NCBI GenBank assembly: GCA_043763845.1
Contig: JAYULE010000202.1
Coordinates: 1-6,342 of the forward strand
Length of the DNA: 6,342 bases
Source of the DNA: Pseudopedobacter sp043763845
GTDB lineage: Bacteria > Bacteroidota > Bacteroidia > Sphingobacteriales > Sphingobacteriaceae
Direction: 5' to 3'
The notes beneath the pieces are model-generated. The model ran no database searches, was not told the DNA's origin, and saw only the letters and a list, made by a program, of their open reading frames with translations. The position numbers and the translations under genes are program-made. Below, in pieces: positions 1 to 5,065 of this stretch. Each line of letters starts with the position of its first letter. Position 1 is the stretch's first letter.

Positions 1-125
1 CAAGCAACCTTGCGACTTGCTAATTCTTCCAGGCGTTACCCCAGCGAATAAGGGACTTGCACCCTCTGGGTCTTTTTCTTCAATTTCTTGAAGAAAAAAA
101 TTTATATTTACCATTCAAGGCGCAC
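1..125 (-). ncRNA. Group II intron, 5' end (class C-like), truncated by window edge
   Basis: Read on the minus strand from 125 downward, the sequence begins GTGCGCC, which fits the GUGYG 5' end of group II introns. It continues with AGAGGGTGCAAGTCCC (70-55) and then TTAGCAAGTCGCAAGG (about 23-8). These resemble the domain I segments AGGGUGAGAGUCCC and UUAGCUUAACGCAAGG that I recall from the class IIC intron of Oceanobacillus iheyensis. The order and spacing agree apart from an extra A/T-rich hairpin, an 11-bp perfect stem (73-83 with 88-98, loop TTTC). The rest of the ribozyme and any reverse transcriptase/maturase ORF would lie left of base 1. The 5' exon is the remaining part of an attC-like site, the known target of class C-attC introns. 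The exact 5' boundary is uncertain by 2-4 bases, because CGCACACAC on the plus strand offers several GUGYG readings. I identified it from sequence resemblance only; no fold was computed. Confidence 0.72.
73..98. repeat. Perfect 11-bp inverted repeat inside the intron 5' region
   Basis: TTTTTCTTCAA (73-83) and TTGAAGAAAAA (88-98) are exact reverse complements around a TTTC loop. The stem is A/T-rich and sits between the intron 5' end and the conserved GGGTGCAAGTCCC segment. It is therefore more likely a peripheral stem of intron domain I than a transcription terminator. Confidence 0.55.
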
Positions 126-253
126 ACACGGGGTTTTGCAAAAAAGCGGGTTCAGTGCTAAATTGAACATTCGTAATTCTAATAAAGATTTGTGCTAAAG
201 TGAACATTTGTGCTTTTAAATCCGCTTCTTCGCAAAGCCCCAAACCGTTAGCT
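126..253 (+). other. attC-like recombination site, R'' core interrupted by the intron
   Basis: This is the 3' end of the preceding cassette. The outer arms pair over 20 positions: 130-149 (GGGGTTTTGC, A6, GCGG) with 222-241 (CCGC, TTCTTC, GCAAAGCCCC), with only wobbles and small mismatches. It ends in a core-like GTTAGCT (247-253, consensus GTTRRRY). The matching left core is expected to read GCTAAC before ACAC at 126-129, as it does in the homologous site at 812-942. Here it is replaced by intron sequence. The gap between core and arm (ACAC on one side, AAACC on the other) does not pair, which fits the usual unpaired spacer between the R and L boxes of attC. The centre carries three copies of an ACATTTGT-like octamer. 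Confidence 0.72.
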
Positions 254-935
254 GTCATTGTAAAACGACGCCGAAACTAGAGAACTAAAATAACATTAGA
301 CAGGTAAAATCAAAATATGACACAAACCGAAATTATAATTTTGAACTTTGAAGAAATCAGAAGGCGAAGTGTAAAACTGTGGACAGGAATTACACCAGAA
401 AATTATTTTTGGCGACCAGACATTAACGCAATGAATTGTCTTGAAATGGTAAGACACATTTTAGAAGGAGAACATTTATTCCATATGATAGTTAACAAGA
501 GAGGAAACTTAGGCGACTATGCTTCACCTTGGACAAATAGACCATATTCAGCCTTACAAGCGGAACTTGATTTTGCTGAACCATTTAGAGCGGCATTTTT
601 AGAAACAGTAAAAGAATTTAACCCAGCCGACTTTTCAACAATTGAAATTATTCGTTCAGAAAAAGGACAACGCAGACGACTTGGAGATTATTTACAACGT
701 ATTGCATATCACGAAGCAGTTCATACAGGACAAATGCTTTCATATTTGCGGACACTTGGGCTTGAAAGACCTCAAATATGGGATTAATGAAAATACCAAA
801 AAACAACGAACCGCTAACACATGTTTGGCAAAAGCAGGGCTGACGTGATAATTTGAGCATTTGTACTTCTAATAAACATTTGTGGTTTATTGAACATTTG
901 TATTTCAAATTCCCCCACTTCGCCAAGCACCAACC
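247..935 (+). mobile_element. Complete integron-type gene cassette (DinB cassette)
   Basis: The unit runs from the core-like GTTAGCT of the upstream attC-like site to the equivalent GTTATTT at 936-942, giving a cassette of about 689 bp. It holds one ORF, a short leader of about 64 bases, and an attC-like site downstream in the same orientation. This is the standard order for a mobile gene cassette. The integron integrase and attI would be expected to the left, outside the window. No further attC-like site is seen to the right, so this is the last recognisable cassette of the array. The boundaries are inferred from homology between the two sites and from the attC core consensus. Confidence 0.68.
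317..787 (+). CDS. DinB-family metal-binding protein carried in a gene cassette
   Basis: The 156-residue protein has the DinB/YfiT-like four-helix-bundle pattern and its usual length. It has an N-terminal helix with FEEIRRRSVKLW, a second helix with MVRHILEGE (His47), and the C-terminal signature YHEAVHTGQMLSYLRTLGL (about 131-149). His47, His132 and His136 are in the right places for the three-histidine metal site of the superfamily. Known members include bacillithiol- and mycothiol-dependent S-transferases and many uncharacterised damage-inducible proteins; the substrate here cannot be read from sequence. It is probably soluble and cytoplasmic, as no signal peptide or membrane helix is seen. 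The ATG at 317 is the first in-frame start, in an A-rich context without a Shine-Dalgarno box. The gene sits alone between two attC-like sites, with its stop 24 bases before the downstream site, as expected for an integron cassette. Its promoter is not evident; it may depend on upstream transcription. Fold assignment is strong, activity unknown. Confidence 0.88.
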   Translation: MTQTEIIILNFEEIRRRSVKLWTGITPENYFWRPDINAMNCLEMVRHILEGEHLFHMIVNKRGNLGDYASPWTNRPYSALQAELDFAEPFRAAFLETVKEFNPADFSTIEIIRSEKGQRRRLGDYLQRIAYHEAVHTGQMLSYLRTLGLERPQIWD

Positions 936-942
936 GTTATTT
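812..942 (+). other. attC-like recombination site of the DinB cassette
   Basis: It opens with a core-like CGCTAAC (812-818, consensus RYYYAAC) and closes with GTTATTT (936-942, consensus GTTRRRY). The inner boxes TGTTTGGC (822-829) and GCCAAGCA (922-929) pair with one wobble. The centre forms an extra hairpin, AATAAAC (871-877) with GTTTATT (885-891). Total length is about 131 bases, similar to the long attC sites of Vibrio superintegrons. Much of it aligns with 126-253: ACTTCTAATAAACATTTGTG matches ATTCTAATAAAGATTTGTG, and CTTCGCCAAGCACCAACCGTTA matches CTTCGCAAAGCCCCAAACCGTTA. Two homologous, palindromic sites flanking one gene are the main evidence for a cassette array. Confidence 0.75.
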
Positions 943-961
943 TTTTTATTACAGATAATCT

Positions 962-1051
962 TTTTTCGGGCTTTTTAGTCTCTTCGCTGCGCTCTGAGTG
1001 AAGTAAGTTTGGCTCACAGATTATTCGGATAATTACAGATTTAAAGCATCT
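962..1051. repeat. 90-bp direct repeat, copy 1
   Basis: This copy matches 1199-1288 without gaps at a constant offset of 237 bases, with about five mismatches in 90. It contains a self-complementary segment around CTTCGCTGCGCTCTGAGTGAAG and a pair of ACAGAT-containing phrases near its right end. It starts about 20 bases after the attC-like site ends. No ORF uses it. It may be a dispersed Bacteroidota intergenic repeat; copy number elsewhere cannot be seen here. Confidence 0.85.
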
Positions 1052-1163
1052 TACTAATCATTAAATCCTATAAATCATAGTTAAAACAAAAAAAACAATA
1101 ATAAGTCTACATTTAAGCACCTCCGCTTCGGGGATACCGAGAAGGGAAAATCCTAGTTCAAAC

Positions 1164-1200
1164 AATAGCTTGTCATTTTGAACGAAGTAAAGAAGCTATT
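1164..1200. repeat. Inverted repeat just before direct-repeat copy 2
   Basis: AATAGCTT (1164-1171) and AAGCTATT (1193-1200) are exact reverse complements around a 21-base loop reading GTCATTTTGAACGAAGTAAAG. The loop phrase resembles the GTCATTTCGA-type intergenic palindromes I recall from flavobacterial genomes. That resemblance is from memory only. The right arm overlaps the first two bases of the second direct-repeat copy. Confidence 0.5.
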
Positions 1201-1288
1201 TTTCGGGCTTTTTAGACTCTTCGCTGCGCTCTGAGTGAAGTAAGTTTGGCTCACAGATTATTCATATATTCACAGATTTAAAGCATCT
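1199..1288. repeat. 90-bp direct repeat, copy 2
   Basis: This is the second copy of the repeat at 962-1051, same orientation. The differences cluster in the stretch TTCATATATTCACAG, against TTCGGATAATTACAG in copy 1. The two copies enclose a 147-bp spacer. This could be a duplication, or the remains of a small element with long direct ends. Confidence 0.85.
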
Positions 1289-1296
1289 CCATCTTT

Positions 1297-1485
1297 ATGG
1301 CATTGCCGTTAAGTAGAAATAAAATAATTTTTATTGTTTTGCGGTTTGTTGCATTAGATTATGTAAAAAAGTTTGGCAAGCCCATCATTTTAGGTCTTAT
1401 CGTTGCAAAAATTAATTCGGTAACTCACAAAACGGCTTTAGTTAGTATAAGGGATTTATCCATTTTTTACGCTAAATTGTTTTAA
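1297..1485 (+). CDS. Doubtful 62-residue hypothetical ORF
   Basis: The product would be basic and hydrophobic: an N-terminal stretch with IIFIVLRFVAL (about 10-20) and a second, GKPIILGLIVAKI (about 27-39). A small membrane protein is possible, but I recognise no family. It starts nine bases after a direct repeat, has no ribosome-binding feature, and is followed 12 bases later by a hairpin whose T-tract is strong only on the opposite strand. No second gene supports it as an operon member. Composition does not clearly separate it from the intergenic DNA around it. It may be a chance reading frame. Confidence 0.2.
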   Translation: MALPLSRNKIIFIVLRFVALDYVKKFGKPIILGLIVAKINSVTHKTALVSIRDLSIFYAKLF

Positions 1486-1493
1486 AGGTAAAC

Positions 1494-1525
1494 AAAAAAA
1501 CTCTTCAGGATAACCTGAAGAGTTT
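1494..1525 (-). terminator. Rho-independent terminator, strong in the minus direction
   Basis: AAACTCTTCAGG (1498-1509) and CCTGAAGAGTTT (1514-1525) form a perfect 12-bp stem around an ATAA loop. On the minus strand the stem ends in TTTTTTT (1500-1494), the classical arrangement. On the plus strand only TTT follows, so termination of the ORF ending at 1485 would be weaker. The nearest minus-strand gene ends 555 bases upstream at 2081, so the terminator may serve a small RNA rather than that gene. Confidence 0.72.
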
Positions 1526-1560
1526 AACTATTCACTAAAGAACACCCCTGCCCTTTAGAG
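1494..1560 (-). ncRNA. Candidate small RNA ending at the terminator
   Basis: On the minus strand, a hairpin (CTAAAG at 1558-1553 with CTTTAG at 1540-1535, loop GGCAGGGGTGTT) is followed nine bases later by the strong terminator. Upstream lies TTAATTTG (1572-1565), one mismatch from the Bacteroidota -7 box TAnnTTTG and placed to start transcription near 1558. A well-spaced -33 box is missing: the nearest TTG is 27 bases away. The RNA would be about 65 nt. No known RNA family is recognised, and this rests on structure alone. Confidence 0.25.
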
Positions 1561-2080
1561 TTTGCAAATTAACACATATTTTAGTTAAAATGCATTACCC
1601 AATTAGTATAGAATTATAATTAATAAAAAATATTGTTACTTTAATGTAACTAATTCTTTTACTAAGCAACAAGCCCTTAATAGTGGTTAGTATTATTTTG
1701 CTTTTTAAATGTTTAAATATTGAGTAAAGTAAATTTAAATTGAATTTCAGATTCGTTACTATGATATGCTTCCATCAAGCAATTTTTTAATCCAAAGGTT
1801 AAAAAATATTAAAAAACTTAACCTTTACAAATTGGAAATAAACAAGTATTGGTAATTCCCAAACTTATTAATTAAACAATAGCGCATTGCTTTCCAATTT
1901 TAAAATTATTATGTTAATACTATTTTAATTTGATATAAATTAGTTTGCTATAATTTAACCAAAAAGGCAAAGCTAGTTATAAAGAATATATAGCTATATA
2001 TTTTTTAATGTATTTATTATCATGGGTTTAAGTAAACCAATTAATATTTTTATTATAATTTTTGGGACTTTAAATTTAGC
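1526..2080. other. AT-rich intergenic region with no visible gene
   Basis: No ORF of useful length is seen on either strand in these 555 bases. It holds part of the candidate small RNA (to about 1575), an imperfect hairpin (AAAGGTTAA 1794-1802 with TTAACCTTT 1818-1826), and an AT palindrome, ATATATAGCTATATAT (1986-2001). No clear terminator follows the stop of the minus-strand lipoprotein gene at 2081. The long run of AT-rich DNA may be decayed sequence between the cassette region and the polysaccharide locus. Confidence 0.6.
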
Positions 2081-3193
2081 TTAATTGTGCTTTATCTCAT
2101 TAAATAAGTTTAAAAGAAAAGTCTTTGATAATGCTTTATCCTCCCAAACCGAGTACTGGGTTTTCCACTTTATTATTCCGTAAGTAGCCTCCTGGATGCT
2201 TTTATAGGGCTCATCAAATAATTCATAAATTAGAGCCACTTTTACATTTGGGTTGGCTCTGCATTTAGCGGTAAACTTTTTAACAAAATCTTCTTGGTCT
2301 ATTTCGTTTGTTCTACTTGTTGCTTTGTATCTATAATTATACTCGGCAAACCAAATAGGCTTATCAGGAAATAATTGGGTAAGCGTTTGGGTTATATCCG
2401 TAATAAAGTATGGCGCTCTGGCTGCGGCATTTTCCATATCAGAATACCAATTGTAAGCTATTCTATCAAATTTAATTCCATAATCCTCGCACATTTGTAA
2501 AAACCCAAAATGTAACCAGCCTGCTCCAATCATTGTTTTAGCATCCAAATCGTTTTCTTTAATACCCTCATCCATTCCCTTTAAAAAAGCAGCTGTAGCT
2601 TTAAATTTAACTAAGTTGTAATGTTCTGGCTTCATACCCGTTTTGTTTTTGTATATTATGGGTAGCTCTTCGTCGTTACCTAAATTATAAAAAACAAAAT
2701 ATTTACCATATTTAGCGGCAAAGCTGCTACCTAATTTTTTACCAAAATTATAATTGTGTTTTTCGGATTTATTATAGTCGAGTTTACGTAGGTATAACAT
2801 AGGTAAAAGTTGTATACCGGCTTCATCTGCTGCTATTTGTAATGCTTTTAAATCCATAGCTGAAGATGCGCTACCATCATTTTTAGTTTGTACGTTAATT
2901 CTGTAATACGTCATTCCACGTTCTTTAAGCATTGCAATTTGTTTAGCCCAGGGTACATTCAAATATGGTGCATCACCTAAGTGTCCGTTTATGCCTAATT
3001 TTAATAAACTGCCAGCATTTAATAAATTATCATCGGATTTTAAACCCATTAGCTTTTTCGATTGTAGATCTGTTTTGGCTGATTTTTCTAATGAGAGCTG
3101 CGAGGATTCAAAATCTTTTTTACAAGCGGAAATATGAAAAATTGCAACGAAAATAAAAATAACATTCTTTTTAAATTGGGTTTCTAAAGTCAT
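2081..3193 (-). CDS. Lipoprotein with clan GH-A-like TIM-barrel glycoside hydrolase domain
   Basis: The 370-residue protein starts with a lipoprotein signal: KK, a hydrophobic run (11-19) and the lipobox ISAC, with Cys24 as the lipidated residue. KKD follows, compatible with outer-membrane export. After a polar linker (25-60) comes one TIM-barrel domain (about 64-368). Landmarks are LKERGMTYYRINV (89-101, early strand), QLLPMLYL (128-135), FYNLGNDEE (168-176, strand 4), AYNWYSDM (246-253, strand 6), IWFAEYNY (280-287, strand 7) and YELFDEPYK (323-331, strand 8). Glu284 fits the clan GH-A nucleophile. The strand-4 acid/base, usually the Glu of an Asn-Glu pair, reads Gly-Asn-Asp-Glu-Glu, so Asp174 or Glu175 may substitute. 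The glycosidase family cannot be fixed. It diverges from a flippase/pyruvyl transferase pair, so a role in trimming or binding the exported polysaccharide is inferred. Start choice: the ATG at 3193 gives a proper signal peptide. Confidence 0.78.
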   Translation of the reverse strand: MTLETQFKKNVIFIFVAIFHISACKKDFESSQLSLEKSAKTDLQSKKLMGLKSDDNLLNAGSLLKLGINGHLGDAPYLNVPWAKQIAMLKERGMTYYRINVQTKNDGSASSAMDLKALQIAADEAGIQLLPMLYLRKLDYNKSEKHNYNFGKKLGSSFAAKYGKYFVFYNLGNDEELPIIYKNKTGMKPEHYNLVKFKATAAFLKGMDEGIKENDLDAKTMIGAGWLHFGFLQMCEDYGIKFDRIAYNWYSDMENAAARAPYFITDITQTLTQLFPDKPIWFAEYNYRYKATSRTNEIDQEDFVKKFTAKCRANPNVKVALIYELFDEPYKSIQEATYGIIKWKTQYSVWEDKALSKTFLLNLFNEIKHN

Positions 3194-3543
3194 AATTTTA
3201 ATTAATTAATAAATATCTAATTAACTTAATTATTATAACTTCTAGTATAAGTAAGTTAAATATGTTACAATTTTGCAATAATTCGCACATTTTGTCCATA
3301 ACTTATTTGTTACAAATTCCTTGTAATATATTTTATTAAGATATGATTAACCAAATAATTTTGTAATAATTTAATTGTCGATTTTGAACCCTGTAATTTA
3401 AAAATTAAATTTTTCTCATAAATTTTAGTTAAAAGTATGTGGTGGCTTTTTCGGTTCACACTTTTATACATAAATAACACAATTAAATTTAAGGGGTTGT
3501 GAAGCTATTAATATCTCTAATTTTACAACATTCAATCTAAAAA
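3194..3543. promoter_or_regulatory. Divergent intergenic region between the lipoprotein and flippase genes
   Basis: These 350 bases must hold the promoters for both directions. No ORF is seen. Repeated half-sites occur: GTTACAA at 3264-3270 and 3309-3315, and TTGTAA at 3321-3326 and 3361-3366. The middle two form an inverted repeat, TTACAA ATTCC TTGTAA (3310-3326), a possible operator. Nearer the flippase start, AAAAG-TA-TGTG (3431-3441) pairs with CACACTTTT (3457-3465), leaving a two-base bulge and a 15-base loop. It would lie in the mRNA leader. Neither start codon has a Shine-Dalgarno box, normal for this phylum. Confidence 0.5.
3306..3334 (+). promoter_or_regulatory. Possible Bacteroidota-type promoter for the flippase operon
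   Basis: TTTG (3306-3309) and TATATTTT (3327-3334, one mismatch from TAnnTTTG) are 17 bases apart, fitting the -33/-7 arrangement of the Bacteroidota primary sigma factor. Transcription would start near 3341, giving a leader of about 200 nt that includes the hairpin at 3431-3465. In DNA this AT-rich such matches arise easily by chance. Confidence 0.25.
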
Positions 3544-5031
3544 ATGATTACAATAAAAGAGCAATCTATCAGTTTTGTGGGAGAACAAATTAAACTGGAG
3601 TCCAAAAGCGATAAAACACTTATCAAAACTGGCCTAATCTGGACAGCATTGCAAATGCTTATTAACCAATCTTTCGCATTTATCGTAAAACTTATTTTAA
3701 TAAAACTCTTAATACCATCGCAATTTGGGCTGGTAGGTATGGCTACAGTTTTTACAGGTCTAGTTCAGGTAATTAATGATATTGGCGTAGGAGCAGCTCT
3801 TATACAACGAAAAGAATCAAACTTAACCAAGGCACATTATGACACAGCTTTTTGGACAGGTGTTCTTTGGTCTGTATTTCTTTTTGTATTAATAAGTGTT
3901 GGTGTTGCCCCACTTGCAGCTAATTTTTATAATCAACCTGCTTTAAAGCTAATTATACCAGTAATAAGTATTGGTATACTGTTTAGCCCGGTTAATCTTG
4001 TTCATAAAGCTCAATTAACACGTCGAATGAACTTTAAGAAAATTGCTGTTATTGATAATACATCAAATATAATTTCGGGCTCGTTGGCTATAATTTTAGC
4101 ATTTTCTGGTGCTGGTATATGGGCAATTGTATTTAACACTGTTGCAACAGTGGTTATTGCCATGCCGTTATATTATAATGCCACAAAGTGGCTTCCAAAT
4201 TTTAGTTGGGATAAAGGCGCATTTAATGATATTTTTGGTTTTGGTGCTTACACTGCCGGTGCTAATATTTTTACATATTTGTATAATAATATAGATTACT
4301 TGCTTATTGGCAAGCTTCTAGGTGCATCAACCTTAGGTATTTATACATTTGCTTTTGTAATTACCGATACTTTTAGAAGCAGAATTATGGCTGTTATAAA
4401 TAACGTTATGTATCCCATTTATGGAAAAAAACAAAGCGAGCCAGCCGTACTTAAACGTTATTATCTTAAGGTTGTTCAAGTAAATTGTCTTTTGGTTTTT
4501 CCTATAATGTTATCGCTGGTGCTGTTAGGTGAACCACTAGTTAACCATATATTCGGCACCAAATGGCAGGGTGCAGTTTTTCCGTTACAAATTTTAGCAG
4601 TTTCGGTTATTTTTCAAATGATGGTAAGTGGGAATACCGCACTTATAAGAGGCCTTGGTAAACCGGGGTTAGATATGAAATTGCAAATTTTTAAAGCAAT
4701 TTTGTTTGTGCCTACTCTTGCTTATGCAACTATTAATTACGGCATTGTGGGTGCATCTTTAGCTGTACTTTTTAATAAGTTTTTATTAGTTGTTATAGCT
4801 CAGTTTACTTTTAACTATTTACTACCTGTTAAAATAGCAAACATAGAACTACTAAAAACATTGTATCCATGTTTCGCAGCATCTGCGGTGGCTACAGTAG
4901 TATTCTTTATTGGTAATGCTGTGGGCTTGCATTTTTTAGTTTTAGCAGCACTCTTAATTTCATCGTATTGCTTAGTTGTATGGTTTATAATAGGACAAGA
5001 ACTTAAATTAATTTTAAAAAATAAAACATAA
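3544..5031 (+). CDS. WzxC/TuaB-like polysaccharide flippase (MOP superfamily, PST family)
   Basis: This 495-residue integral inner-membrane protein has the usual length and repeated hydrophobic segments of Wzx-type flippases, about 12-14 helices. The N-terminal half carries the family signature: a first helix from about 29, then LLIPSQFGLVGMATVF (55-70) and DIGVGAALIQRK (79-90). Later landmarks are DYLLIGKLLG (251-260), YPIYGK (290-295) and RGLGKPG (369-375). Family members move undecaprenyl-linked repeat units from cytoplasm to periplasm during O-antigen, capsule or exopolysaccharide assembly, and the WzxC/TuaB subgroup is typical of exopolysaccharide loci. About 20 polar residues precede the first helix, somewhat longer than in many relatives. 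A shorter start is not available before the signature, so the ATG at 3544 is accepted. It is followed after 34 bases by a polysaccharide pyruvyl transferase on the same strand, probably one transcript. Family certain, substrate unknown. Confidence 0.93.
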   Translation: MITIKEQSISFVGEQIKLESKSDKTLIKTGLIWTALQMLINQSFAFIVKLILIKLLIPSQFGLVGMATVFTGLVQVINDIGVGAALIQRKESNLTKAHYDTAFWTGVLWSVFLFVLISVGVAPLAANFYNQPALKLIIPVISIGILFSPVNLVHKAQLTRRMNFKKIAVIDNTSNIISGSLAIILAFSGAGIWAIVFNTVATVVIAMPLYYNATKWLPNFSWDKGAFNDIFGFGAYTAGANIFTYLYNNIDYLLIGKLLGASTLGIYTFAFVITDTFRSRIMAVINNVMYPIYGKKQSEPAVLKRYYLKVVQVNCLLVFPIMLSLVLLGEPLVNHIFGTKWQGAVFPLQILAVSVIFQMMVSGNTALIRGLGKPGLDMKLQIFKAILFVPTLAYATINYGIVGASLAVLFNKFLLVVIAQFTFNYLLPVKIANIELLKTLYPCFAASAVATVVFFIGNAVGLHFLVLAALLISSYCLVVWFIIGQELKLILKNKT

Positions 5032-5065
5032 ACTTTTAACTATTACATCTTATTAATAAATATAT

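Noticed and set aside
73..98. Hairpin near the left edge considered as a terminator
   Set aside because: The stem is nearly all A/T and sits between two conserved group II intron segments, so an intron stem explains it better.
642..848. Plus-strand ORF of 68 residues overlapping the DinB gene in another frame
   Set aside because: It overlaps the conserved C-terminal signature of the DinB protein and ends inside the attC-like site; it is a shadow frame.
648..926. Minus-strand ORF of 92 residues across the DinB 3' end and attC-like site
   Set aside because: It is antisense to a clear gene and runs through a palindromic recombination site. Its product is Cys-rich, matches nothing I know, and looks like a shadow frame.
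962..1288. Direct repeats considered as a CRISPR array
   Set aside because: There are only two copies, each 90 bp with a 147-bp spacer, which does not fit CRISPR repeat or spacer lengths.
1986..2001. Perfect AT palindrome ATATATAGCTATATAT followed by T's, considered as a terminator
   Set aside because: It has almost no G/C pairs and no loop, and such palindromes are common by chance in DNA this AT-rich.
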